NCBI GenBank assembly: GCA_902478055.1
Contig: CABSJL010000011.1
Span: forward strand, 1 to 52,618
Length of the DNA stretch: 52,618 nt
Direction of reading: 5' to 3'
From: an uncultured Veillonella sp.
GTDB taxonomy: Bacteria; Bacillota; Negativicutes; Veillonellales; Veillonellaceae
The position numbers were made by a program, and so were the translations under genes. A model generated the notes under the pieces. It saw only the letters and a list, made by a program, of their open reading frames with translations. It did no database searches and was not told the origin of the DNA. This document shows positions 41,958 to 50,766 of this stretch, piece by piece (position 1 is the first letter of the stretch; every line of letters starts with the position of its first letter).

Positions 41958-43100
41958 ATGAAATATAACAAAGCACCGTTAAAACTGAATAGTCCGGTAT
42001 CATTTTGGATGAATTTCCCCGATGAAGAACGCGTATTTTGGGTGGATCGCCAAAGTGACCGCATCGTTGTGGGCGCTAAACGTCTAGCGACGGTTAAAGA
42101 TGATGACGATCGCCATAATTATGCGTATGTATTTTATGGGGATACTTTTTTTGATACTGTAAAAGATCCTAAATGGTCTAATATGGGCCATGAAATGATT
42201 GCTTTTACCCATTATTACATCGTAGAAAATGGAGAGTCCTTCTATCTACATGCTGGTGAAAGTGTACCGATTGAGAATTATGAGGTGCCTCGAGTTCATC
42301 ACAACTACAAAGAAACCAGTGATGATAAGGCGGATTGGGACCGTTTGATGAATGCTATTGCCAATGGCATAAGCAGCGGTGAGATGACTAAGGTTGTTTC
42401 TTCTCGGGAGGTAGAATTCACTAGCGAAACACCATATAATGTGGCAAGTATCTTAGCTAATTTAGTCGATAATAATCCCAATTGCTTTATCTTTGGCTAT
42501 GAAAAGGATGGGCGTACCTTTGTAGGGGCATCGCCAGAAATTTTAGTGCGCCATCGCGGTAGTGAAATATTAAGCTATGCCTTAGCTGGTACTGCTCCAA
42601 AGGATGGTCCTAACGGGTGGACGAAGGAACAATTACTAACTAATACAAAAAATATCGTTGAACATAATATTGTTCGCGACCGTATCGTAAATACGATGAA
42701 ACAAATTACTCCTGATGTTACGGTGGGAGAAACAGGCATTATGGAGTTGTCTCATCTCTATCATTTGCGCACCATAATTACTGCAAAGAATAGCACAAAA
42801 TCTCTTGTAGAGTGGGCTAAATTGCTACATCCTACACCAGCTCTTGGTGGTGAACCGAGAGACAAAGCGCTGGCGTTGTTACAAGAATACGAATCCCATG
42901 AACGCGGTATGTACGCAGCGCCGTTTGGTTTTATGAAGGATATGGGGGACGGTATCGTTGTAGTGGCTATTCGATCTGCTCTTATTATGGATAATGTATT
43001 GTATGCCTATGCCGGATGTGGCGTTGTAGCCGATTCTGATGCGGATGAAGAATACGCTGAAACTAATAATAAAATGCGTACCATTCTTGATGCTTTATAA
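41958..43100 (+). CDS. menF: Isochorismate synthase
   Basis: 380 residues. It converts chorismate to isochorismate, the entry to menaquinone. The C-terminal chorismate-binding half has KVVSSREVEF, FVGASPEILVRH, ALAGTAPKDG, EHNIVRDRIV, HLRTIITA and HPTPALGGEPRDKAL, all typical of isochorismate synthases. The ATG at 41958 sits about 35 bases behind the leader terminator; the ribosome binding site is weak (near GCGGC), which may add translational control. menD follows 39 bases later. Confidence 0.93.
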   Translation: MKYNKAPLKLNSPVSFWMNFPDEERVFWVDRQSDRIVVGAKRLATVKDDDDRHNYAYVFYGDTFFDTVKDPKWSNMGHEMIAFTHYYIVENGESFYLHAGESVPIENYEVPRVHHNYKETSDDKADWDRLMNAIANGISSGEMTKVVSSREVEFTSETPYNVASILANLVDNNPNCFIFGYEKDGRTFVGASPEILVRHRGSEILSYALAGTAPKDGPNGWTKEQLLTNTKNIVEHNIVRDRIVNTMKQITPDVTVGETGIMELSHLYHLRTIITAKNSTKSLVEWAKLLHPTPALGGEPRDKALALLQEYESHERGMYAAPFGFMKDMGDGIVVVAIRSALIMDNVLYAYAGCGVVADSDADEEYAETNNKMRTILDAL

Positions 43101-43139
43101 TTGTTTCCGAACCTTTAGGGGTGTTTGAAAGGGAATATA

Positions 43140-44930
43140 ATGAATGAATATATTGCTGCCTTGGTAGACGAGTTCTACCAACTCGGCGTCCGTCATGCGG
43201 TGTTTAGCCCTGGTTCTCGTTCTACGACGATGGCCATGCTGTTCAAGGAGCATGAAGGATTTGAAACCTATATGAATATAGATGAGCGCTCTGCTAGTTT
43301 TATGGCTCTTGGCATTGCAAAGGCTCATAAAGAACCAACTGTACTCGTATGTACTTCTGGTTCTGCTGTGGCCCATTATTTGCCAGCTGTTTTGGAAGCT
43401 CAATATAGCGGGGTACCGCTCATTGTACTATCTGCTGATAGACCTCATACATTATTGCATGTAGGGGCTCCTCAGACTGTAGATCAACATAAAATCTTTG
43501 GTACTGCTGTAAACTACTATGAAGAATTAGCAGTGCCTCAAGAATCTCATTACTATACATATCCTCGCCAAGTAGCGCGTAAAGCGTATATGAAAGCGAT
43601 GGATACGAAAAAAGGGCCAGTCCATATTAATGTGCCTCTCTTTGAACCATTGGTACCGGAATTGAGCCGTAACCATTTTGAGGCTGGACGTAGCTCCTTT
43701 AAAGTGGTTAAACCAAACTATGGTAGTGTATTTGACTGTCGCCATGAAAATGATTTGACTCATATTAATACTGCTACTGATATTGCTGATAGTCCTATTA
43801 GTAAAGAAAAGACTGATAATTTACTAGAAAAATATGACCGTATCCTTATCCTAGCAGGCCCACAGATTGATATAGATGAAGCTAATACGATTCGTTCCTT
43901 TGGGGAGGCTTTACAAGCCCCTATTTTGGCTGATCCATTGTCTAATGTAAGACGATGTTATAACTCGGCAGATAATCAAAGCAATAAAGAGGGGATTGAT
44001 ACTAATAATGTTGTTATCTCTACGTATGATGCGTTGTTAGCAGAGCAAGCTCTTTGGCATGAGTTAAAACCAGATTGTGTAATTCAGTTTGGCCAAATCG
44101 TTGTATCTAAACGTGTACAACAGATGATTGCTAGCTGGACTGATGTGGAGTATATCGAGGTAAATCCTACGATGGACTCCATGAACCCAACAGGTAAAAC
44201 TACCATGCATGTGCAAGCTAGCATTGATGTATTTACACATTTGTATGGCAAAAATAATAGCTATGATACGTACTTAAAAATATGGCAACGGCTAGATCAA
44301 GAGGGTAAAAAGCAACTAAGTACAGCTATCGATGAGCCTCATTGCTTTGAAGGTCGAACCATACGCGAGTTACAAGAACACATCCCAGAAGATGGACAAA
44401 TTTTTGTTGCCAACAGTATGACGATTCGCGATTTTGATTACTTCTGGTTCAGTGGAGAATCTAAGGCGGTTCTTTACGGTAATCGAGGTGTCAATGGTAT
44501 TGATGGCACTATTTCTACGGCTCTAGGACTGGCAACAAATGGTAAACCTACATATCTAGTGACAGGGGATTTATCCTTGTTCCATGATTTGAATGGCTTG
44601 GCGGTAGCGAAAACCCATAATTTAAACTTAACTATTATTTTGCATAATAATGATGGCGGCGGTATTTTTGAATATTTACCGCAAAAGGGGAGAAAGCATT
44701 TTGATTACTTGTTCTCCACATCGCAAGGCTTAGATTACAGTGGGGCTGCAAAACTCTATGGTTGTGGCTATACTAAAATCTCCAGTCCCGATGAGTTGAG
44801 TTCTGTATTGGCTAATGTTAGCCAAGAAACAGGCGTTCATATCATTGAAATTCCTACAAATCGGGAATATAGCCGACAGCTACATAAAAAATATACAAAA
44901 GTTTCAGTTGATATGGAGGCATTACTATGA
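43140..44930 (+). CDS. menD: SEPHCHC synthase (MenD)
   Basis: 596 residues from ATG 43140 with GAAAGGG. ThDP enzyme joining isochorismate and 2-oxoglutarate. FSPGSRSTTMA binds substrate, NIDERSASFMALG carries the ThDP-activating Glu, VCTSGSAVAHYLPA and LSADRP follow; NRGVNGIDGT and TGDLSLFHDLNGL with HNNDGGGIFEYLP form the ThDP/Mg site at the C-terminal part. Overlaps menH by four bases (ATGA). Confidence 0.96.
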   Translation: MNEYIAALVDEFYQLGVRHAVFSPGSRSTTMAMLFKEHEGFETYMNIDERSASFMALGIAKAHKEPTVLVCTSGSAVAHYLPAVLEAQYSGVPLIVLSADRPHTLLHVGAPQTVDQHKIFGTAVNYYEELAVPQESHYYTYPRQVARKAYMKAMDTKKGPVHINVPLFEPLVPELSRNHFEAGRSSFKVVKPNYGSVFDCRHENDLTHINTATDIADSPISKEKTDNLLEKYDRILILAGPQIDIDEANTIRSFGEALQAPILADPLSNVRRCYNSADNQSNKEGIDTNNVVISTYDALLAEQALWHELKPDCVIQFGQIVVSKRVQQMIASWTDVEYIEVNPTMDSMNPTGKTTMHVQASIDVFTHLYGKNNSYDTYLKIWQRLDQEGKKQLSTAIDEPHCFEGRTIRELQEHIPEDGQIFVANSMTIRDFDYFWFSGESKAVLYGNRGVNGIDGTISTALGLATNGKPTYLVTGDLSLFHDLNGLAVAKTHNLNLTIILHNNDGGGIFEYLPQKGRKHFDYLFSTSQGLDYSGAAKLYGCGYTKISSPDELSSVLANVSQETGVHIIEIPTNREYSRQLHKKYTKVSVDMEALL

Positions 44931-45787
44931 GTCAGTATTTTTGCAGTATTGTAGATAATGCTTTGTGTAATCCAGCTCAGCGCATGTACTTTGACTTAGG
45001 GGAATACCGCTACGGTTTGACTGTAGTTGGCGATGGGGAACCTATCGTGTGTCTCCACGGTTTCTCCGAATCGAGCTACACTTGGGACGCTATTAATCTG
45101 CCTGGATATCGATTGGTCCGTATCGATTTGATAGGTCATGGTGATTCTGATATTCCTGAAGAGGATGAGGCCTATACAATCCCTAAAATGATAGAGGACT
45201 TACATACCGTTATCTATCATATGGTAGGTGATAGATATTATCTTATGGGCTACTCCATGGGGGCCCGTATAGCGCTTTCCTATGCATTACAGTATGATAG
45301 CGAAATAGAAGGTCTTATCCTTGAAAGTGGTTCTGTGGGGATTGCTTCGGAGGCTGAACGAGCAGAACGACGCAAGGCAGATGAAGAATTAGCTCACCAT
45401 ATAGAACATAACGATGGCTCTTGGTTCGCTTCCCGTTGGGCAGAAGCTCCTATTTTTGAAAGTCAAAAGCAGCTTTTACCAGCGGTGACTGAATTAATTT
45501 ATTTACGTCGGTCCCATAATAGTCCATACGCATTAGCATGTACCCTTCGTGGGTCCGGCCAAGGTGTCATGACATATATAGGTGATCAGTTAGAAAAATT
45601 ATCATGTAAAGGCCTATATGTGAGTGGCGCATTAGATACAAAATATACTACAATAGGAAGAGATGTATTTGGCAAGTTGCCAAACTTTAAACATGTCGTC
45701 GTCGAAGGGGCGGGACATAATGTACATATAGAAAAACCGCAAATGTTTGAACAAGCGGTATTAGATTTTTTACACAAGAAAGGTTAA
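44927..45787 (+). CDS. menH: SHCHC synthase, alpha/beta hydrolase (MenH)
   Basis: 286 residues. It removes pyruvate from SEPHCHC. The hydrolase fold shows LHGFSESSYTW as oxyanion region, the nucleophile S110 in GYSMGARIA with the adjacent Arg114 typical of MenH, an Asp near 237 (SGALDTKY) and the catalytic His in GAGHNVHIEKP near 264. Its ATGA start overlaps the menD stop, and menB follows after 4 bases, so assignment to the pathway is strong from context. Confidence 0.92.
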   Translation: MSQYFCSIVDNALCNPAQRMYFDLGEYRYGLTVVGDGEPIVCLHGFSESSYTWDAINLPGYRLVRIDLIGHGDSDIPEEDEAYTIPKMIEDLHTVIYHMVGDRYYLMGYSMGARIALSYALQYDSEIEGLILESGSVGIASEAERAERRKADEELAHHIEHNDGSWFASRWAEAPIFESQKQLLPAVTELIYLRRSHNSPYALACTLRGSGQGVMTYIGDQLEKLSCKGLYVSGALDTKYTTIGRDVFGKLPNFKHVVVEGAGHNVHIEKPQMFEQAVLDFLHKKG

Positions 45788-45791
45788 GTCC

Positions 45792-46634
45792 ATGAGCAAA
45801 TTTGATTGGAAAGTATTGGATCGTAATTATGAAGATGTAATTTACGAAACATATAATGGCATTGCAAAGATTACTATTAATCGCCCACAGGTACGTAACG
45901 CATTCCGTCCTAAAACTGTTATGGAGTTAATCGATGCTTTCACAGTAGCTCGTGAAGATAACGAAGTAGGCGTAATCGTATTGACTGGTGCAAACCACGG
46001 TCAAGGTGAAGATAAAGAAGCATTCTGCTCCGGTGGTGACCAAAGCGTACGTGGCCATGGTGGTTATGTAGGCGAAGATAATGTACCTCGTTTGAACGTT
46101 CTTGATTTGCAACGTTTGATTCGCGTTATCCCAAAACCTGTTATCGCTATGGTTAACGGTTTTGCTATTGGTGGCGGTCATGTATTGCATATCGTATGTG
46201 ACCTTACCATCGCTTCTGAAAACGCTAAATTTGGTCAAACTGGTCCTCGCGTAGGTTCCTTCGATGCTGGTTACGGTGCAGGTTACTTGGCTCGCATGAT
46301 CGGTCATAAACGCGCTCGCGAAGTATGGTTCCTTTGCCGTCAATACACAGCTGCTCAAGCCTATGAAATGGGCATGGTCAACTGTGTTGTACCATTCGAC
46401 AAATTGGAAGAAGAAACAGTTCAATGGTGTAACGAAATTCTTGAATTGTCCCCAATGGCATTGCGCATGTTGAAAGGTGCCTTCAACGCCGACACAGACG
46501 GTCTTGCAGGTTTACAACAATTCGCAGGCGATGCAACATTGATGTACTACACAATCGATGAAGCAAAAGAAGGTCGTGACGCATTTAAAGAAAAACGTAA
46601 ACCGAACTTCAAACAATTCCCTAAATTCCCTTAA
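45792..46634 (+). CDS. menB: 1,4-dihydroxy-2-naphthoyl-CoA synthase
   Basis: 280 residues, crotonase fold. It closes the second ring of the naphthoquinone. ITINRPQVRNAFRPKTV, FCSGGDQSVRGHGGYVG, AIGGGHVLHIVCDLTIASENAKFGQTGPRVGSFDAGYG-type region (seen in pieces across residues 118-160) and the C-terminal GRDAFKEKRKPNFKQFP are MenB-specific. Codon use is strongly biased, suggesting high expression. A weak hairpin follows at 46692-46710. Confidence 0.97.
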   Translation: MSKFDWKVLDRNYEDVIYETYNGIAKITINRPQVRNAFRPKTVMELIDAFTVAREDNEVGVIVLTGANHGQGEDKEAFCSGGDQSVRGHGGYVGEDNVPRLNVLDLQRLIRVIPKPVIAMVNGFAIGGGHVLHIVCDLTIASENAKFGQTGPRVGSFDAGYGAGYLARMIGHKRAREVWFLCRQYTAAQAYEMGMVNCVVPFDKLEEETVQWCNEILELSPMALRMLKGAFNADTDGLAGLQQFAGDATLMYYTIDEAKEGRDAFKEKRKPNFKQFPKFP

Positions 46635-46691
46635 TAGGAACGCATTACGAGTCCATTATTAGGAATGGGATGCATTGTAAAAACGTAAAGT

Positions 46692-46718
46692 GCGCCTCTA
46701 TATGAGGCGCCTTTCTTG
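46692..46718 (+). terminator. Possible terminator between menB and menE
   Basis: GCGCCTC (46692-46698) pairs with GAGGCGC (46704-46710), followed by CTTTCTTG, a poor T run. Some readthrough into menE is likely. Confidence 0.5.
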
Positions 46719-46779
46719 TAATATCTTTAGTTATTAATTATTAATCATAAGGCATTATCTTTAGATATGAGGTGAGACG

Positions 46780-48165
46780 ATGGAATGGTTACGCTATGGT
46801 GCACAGCAGTATCCTAATCGCATATGTATAAATGAATATACCTATAACGATATATATGGCGGTGTGCTTTATGTGGCTAGTGAATTGCTACCTCTTGAAA
46901 GCTCCCGTGTGGCCATTTTATCGGACAACTCTGTTACTATGGCAATCTATGTACTGGCAGCTATGCTAGCACATAAAGAGGTATTACTTCTAAATGTACA
47001 TCTTAAGCCCAACGAGATAGAGAACCAATTGAAACAATTAGGTGTTACTACCGTATTACATAGTAAAGAGCGACTTAACCAACTGCCTGATTCACTACGT
47101 GCCATTGAGTTTGAACTGCTAGAATCCATTCTGTCTAATCTCAGTTTAGAGGATACTTTCGATTGGAACTTTAATGATGCAGACATTGCAGCCATTATGA
47201 ACACTAGCGCCACAACAGGTCAGTTTAAATCAGTACCACTTCGATGGAGGCAAATTAGAGCTCATGTACAAGCATCTCAAGAGGTGCTAGGTAAAACTGA
47301 ACAAGATAATTGGCTTATGGTATTGCCCTTGTTCCATGTCAGTGGATTATCTATCTTGATGCGATCACTTTATAATGGAACGGCTATTACTATATTGGCT
47401 AAATACGATGAAGCAAAGGTTTTAGAACTTATTGAGTCAGATCAAATTAATATGATGTCTTTAGTACCGACGATTTTAACACAATTAGAACCGAAGATTA
47501 CACATCATACATTACGAGTGATTCTGCTTGGCGGTGAGTTCATTCCGATGGCCTTAATCGATGCTTGTGAGAAGAAATTGTTACCAATTTACAAGACCTA
47601 TGGCATGACTGAAACCTTTAGTCAAAGTGTGACATTCTCCGTATTGGATTACCCTCATAAACGAGATTCTGTAGGTAAACCATTACCTGGTATGCAGGTT
47701 CGCATCGATAATCCTGATGCGGATGGAGTGGGGGAAATCCATTTGACAGGACCTATGGTTATGACTGGGTATATCGACAAGGAACCTATCAACGGTGATC
47801 TTAATACAGATGATATTGGCTATGTCGATGAAGATGGCTTTGTATATATTCTGAATCGCCGCAAAGACCTTATTATCTCTGGTGGTGAAAACATTTATCC
47901 GAAGGAGCTAGAGGACCTAGTCTATACATTGACAGCGGTGAAGGAATGTGCCGTAATACCTGTATCTGATCCTAAATGGGGGCAAGTGCCAGCGCTATTT
48001 GTAGCCTTTCATGGTGGTGAAAGTATGTCGGCCGATGAGATTCTATCCTTTATGACTTCTTCCTTGGCTAAGTATAAAATCCCTAAGTATGTAAGAATTT
48101 TACCTGCATTGCCCCGTAATGGGACCGGTAAAATTGTGCGTAATGAACTGCGTTTAGAAGATTGA
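46780..48165 (+). CDS. menE: o-Succinylbenzoate-CoA ligase
   Basis: 461 residues, adenylate-forming family. It activates o-succinylbenzoate to its CoA ester. TSATTGQFKSVPLRW is the MenE form of the ATP loop; YKTYGMTETFSQ, RKDLIISGGENIYPKELED and the end motif NGTGKIVRNEL with the catalytic Lys follow. It starts 145 bases after menB, behind a weak hairpin, and may have its own promoter. menC follows at 7 bases. Confidence 0.94.
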   Translation: MEWLRYGAQQYPNRICINEYTYNDIYGGVLYVASELLPLESSRVAILSDNSVTMAIYVLAAMLAHKEVLLLNVHLKPNEIENQLKQLGVTTVLHSKERLNQLPDSLRAIEFELLESILSNLSLEDTFDWNFNDADIAAIMNTSATTGQFKSVPLRWRQIRAHVQASQEVLGKTEQDNWLMVLPLFHVSGLSILMRSLYNGTAITILAKYDEAKVLELIESDQINMMSLVPTILTQLEPKITHHTLRVILLGGEFIPMALIDACEKKLLPIYKTYGMTETFSQSVTFSVLDYPHKRDSVGKPLPGMQVRIDNPDADGVGEIHLTGPMVMTGYIDKEPINGDLNTDDIGYVDEDGFVYILNRRKDLIISGGENIYPKELEDLVYTLTAVKECAVIPVSDPKWGQVPALFVAFHGGESMSADEILSFMTSSLAKYKIPKYVRILPALPRNGTGKIVRNELRLED

Positions 48166-48172
48166 GGCGCTT

Positions 48173-49324
48173 ATGAATGATATTTTAAATTTTAAAAGCG
48201 TAACTACATATCGCCTTAAACTACCAATGAAGTTTAATTTTAAAACCGCCAAGGGTGAGGTAAAAGAGCGAGAAACCATTGTTATCCGAATCGAGGACCA
48301 ACAAGGCTATGTAGGTTATGGTGAATGTGTTGCTTTCACAGATCCATTTTATACCGCAGAAACCGTAGATACATGTTGGAAGAAATTAGTGGATGATTAT
48401 ATTTTTAATCTTCGCTTGATGCGGCCTAAACCGCTTATGACCTATGTACGCCAGTTGCAATTCTGGTTGAATCGAGATCATATGCCGATGACCATTGCTG
48501 CTGTAGAAAATGCCCTTATTAATCTTCATTGTGAGAGACTTGGTGTAAATTCTGTTTCTTATATTATGGGGCAGCCTTTACAAGATACAATTGAAAGTGG
48601 CGTTGTTATCGGCGATGTACCGATGGAACAATTATTAGATACAGTAGAAACTCATGTGACAAATAGTTGTAAGCGCATTAAGTTAAAGGTAAATCCTACA
48701 GATGGCTATGAACGAGTATCTCTCATCCGCAAGCAGTATCCCAATTTAGTCTTAGCTGCTGATGCGAACCAAAGCTATTCATATGATGACATCAATAAGG
48801 TTCGGCAATTTAATGATTTGAAGCTAGCTTGTATAGAAGAGCCTTTTGCCTTGACGACACTCCAATCCTATAAGGAATGGAAGTGGGAGCGTCTTAGCAA
48901 TGATGATTGGAACATTGAAACGCCGATCTGTTTAGATGAATCTATATTAGGCTATGATGATTTATCCTATGCCATTGAATATGGTTTGATTGATGTACTC
49001 AATATAAAGGTAGGTCGCATGGGTGGCCTAGTACCAACGAAGGCAGCTATTAATCTCTGTAGAGAATGTCATATTCCGTATTGGATTGGTAGCATGGTAG
49101 AGTCTGGCGTTTCTAAAATGCTCCATGCTCAACTTGCTGCACTAGGTGATTCCTATATGGCAGGAGACTTATCGGATTCTAATAGATACTTTGAGCGGAA
49201 TCTCATCTATCCCGACCTTACTTTTAAACATGGTGTAATGCATGTACCTGATGGTGATGGGCTAGGTGTAACCGTTTTTGATGATAGATTAGAAGCGTAT
49301 TGCGTGGAGAAACGAACACTATGA
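48173..49324 (+). CDS. menC: o-Succinylbenzoate synthase
   Basis: 383 residues, enolase superfamily. It dehydrates SHCHC to o-succinylbenzoate. Conserved features: a KxK pair in RIKLKVNP, metal ligands in AADANQSY, CIEEPF and CLDESI, and the base Lys in NIKVGRMGGL. The length and the EEPF/DES pattern match the Firmicute MenC/NSAR group, so side activity as an N-acylamino acid racemase is possible, but the men context makes OSB synthase the natural call. Its stop overlaps the next start (ATGA). Confidence 0.93.
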   Translation: MNDILNFKSVTTYRLKLPMKFNFKTAKGEVKERETIVIRIEDQQGYVGYGECVAFTDPFYTAETVDTCWKKLVDDYIFNLRLMRPKPLMTYVRQLQFWLNRDHMPMTIAAVENALINLHCERLGVNSVSYIMGQPLQDTIESGVVIGDVPMEQLLDTVETHVTNSCKRIKLKVNPTDGYERVSLIRKQYPNLVLAADANQSYSYDDINKVRQFNDLKLACIEEPFALTTLQSYKEWKWERLSNDDWNIETPICLDESILGYDDLSYAIEYGLIDVLNIKVGRMGGLVPTKAAINLCRECHIPYWIGSMVESGVSKMLHAQLAALGDSYMAGDLSDSNRYFERNLIYPDLTFKHGVMHVPDGDGLGVTVFDDRLEAYCVEKRTL

Positions 49325-49698
49325 ATTTGATAGAATCTTTACAAATTGAAAAGCCTCATATGACAAGTGACACTACATGTGTGGCAAAAATGAATTTAGG
49401 TGACTTTCACAAGCAACCGCAAGGTTACCTAAATGGAGGGGCGACTTTAGCCTTTGCAGAAATTGTAGCTGGAATGATGAGTAACGAACTCATAGGTGAT
49501 GATAAATTTGGCGTAGGTCAATCTATTACAGCTAACCACGTGCGCCCCGCACGATGTGAAGGCTCTTTAACAGCCCATGGTACACTATTGGTGAAAGGAA
49601 AAACTTCACATGTATGGCGCTTTGACATGAAGGACGATGCAGAACGACTCATCTCACAAGTGACCGTAACATTATCCATTGTGGACTTTGATCGGTAA
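49321..49698 (+). CDS. Hotdog-fold thioesterase, candidate DHNA-CoA thioesterase
   Basis: 125 residues from ATG 49321, overlapping the menC stop; an in-frame TTG at 49300 is rejected. GYLNGGATLAFAEIVAG matches the active-site helix of YdiI/PaaI-type thioesterases (usually GxxHGG...E, here Asn in place of the His), then ANHVRPARCEGSLTAHGTLL and SHVWRFDMKDD. The position at the end of the men genes strongly suggests it hydrolyses 1,4-dihydroxy-2-naphthoyl-CoA (MenI role). Family sure, substrate from context. Confidence 0.82.
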   Translation: MNLIESLQIEKPHMTSDTTCVAKMNLGDFHKQPQGYLNGGATLAFAEIVAGMMSNELIGDDKFGVGQSITANHVRPARCEGSLTAHGTLLVKGKTSHVWRFDMKDDAERLISQVTVTLSIVDFDR

Positions 49699-49704
49699 TA
49701 GATA

Positions 49705-49794
49705 ATAACAAATAACCAATAACAAATAACTAATAACTAATAACTAATAACTAGTGCGTAATACGTAATAGGTAATAGATAATAGATAATAGAT
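49705..49794 (+). repeat. Tandem heptamer repeats
   Basis: Seven heptamers of the form ATAACNA run head to tail at 49705-49753 (four identical ATAACTA at the end), then 20 bases of other sequence, then three copies of AATAGAT at 49774-49794. They lie in the gap between the men genes and a convergent gene, before a terminator. A simple slipped-strand repeat is likely. Confidence 0.85.
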
Positions 49795-49800
49795 AATGAT

Positions 49801-49843
49801 AAAAGGACAGTAAATACTATGTAAGTATCTACTGTCCTTTTTA
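49801..49843. terminator. Strong terminator behind the men genes
   Basis: A perfect 12-bp stem (49801-49812 with 49830-49841) with an inner ATACT/AGTAT hairpin and T run; A-rich on the other side, so it may serve the convergent gene as well. Confidence 0.85.
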
Positions 49844-49891
49844 GGTTCCGTATAAGTTAATAATTACTTATTGTTTATTGGTTGTTACTAG

Positions 49892-50509
49892 CTATTTACG
49901 AGTTACTGTATATAAGTCTTCCATATCTGGAATATCATAAATAACCCATGTGCCATCACCTAAATGACGCATTAAAACTCGTATATCTTTTGTCATATTC
50001 TTTTTGTTGTTTTGTATTGTTACGGTTACGGTAGCCGTATCTCCATCGTCTTCAGATTTGATGTTTTTAACCTCTACATCATGCTCCTTGAAGAGACGAC
50101 CGTCTACAAGACGGTCGACCATAGACATGTTGTCATCGTTTTGAGCCGTATTAGTAGAATCTGTCGGAGTTGGTTGTGATTTAAAGCTGTCTGGATCTTC
50201 GATGTATTTTCGCATCACATCTTCGATTAAAGAAGGACCAAATGTCTTAGCTGCTGCAATAGTAGCTTTACCAAATGGATTGGATGTATCTATATATTTG
50301 TTACCTTCTCGTTCTAAAATATTTTTTACAATAGATTTTGTATCTATGTGGCGTAAAGCCTCATCGGCATCTTTATCTTGCACGGCTTGATGAATAATTT
50401 TTAGCGTATAGGCTGGTGTGTGGGGAATGTACCACATGAAATACCATGCTGCTGCTAAAGCACCTACAATAGCAATAATTAAGATAGTTATAAGAGATTT
50501 TGATTTCAT
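49892..50509 (-). CDS. DUF2939-like membrane-anchored protein
   Basis: 205 residues. One N-terminal membrane segment (about 5-27), then PAYTLKIIHQAVQDKDADEALRHIDTKSIVKN, which matches the start of DUF2939 proteins, a flexible linker rich in Ser, Thr, Asp and Asn (about 112-125) and a beta-rich end (DTATVTVTIQNNKK, GTWVIYDIPDMEDL). It is probably an inner-membrane protein facing the periplasm. Start at 50509 has GGAGCAA upstream. Monocistronic; function unknown. Confidence 0.65.
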   Translation of the reverse strand: MKSKSLITILIIAIVGALAAAWYFMWYIPHTPAYTLKIIHQAVQDKDADEALRHIDTKSIVKNILEREGNKYIDTSNPFGKATIAAAKTFGPSLIEDVMRKYIEDPDSFKSQPTPTDSTNTAQNDDNMSMVDRLVDGRLFKEHDVEVKNIKSEDDGDTATVTVTIQNNKKNMTKDIRVLMRHLGDGTWVIYDIPDMEDLYTVTRK

Positions 50510-50766
50510 TGTATTGCTCCAAAGTATTTTATATTACATTCTTATTATTTATATAATATATATTTATTTTATCATAGTCAAAGATGATTCACTATAATTA
50601 TTAATTAGTAATACTTAAAATAGTCGAGCTTTCAAATATATGTACTAATAAACTGTAGAGAATATATATGCTATAAAGTGGATAGGATATATTATTGCTT
50701 TACCTAACTAAAGAATATATAATAAAAGTATCTTTCATGAAAATTTCATATAAAGAAGGGGAGACT

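Noticed and set aside
45927..46424. 165-codon frame antisense to menB
   Set aside because: Produced by the strong codon bias of menB; no start site features and no protein likeness.
49705..49794. CRISPR-like array
   Set aside because: Units are 7 bases long and directly abutting without spacers, so this is a simple tandem repeat. No CRISPR array or cas gene is seen anywhere in the window.
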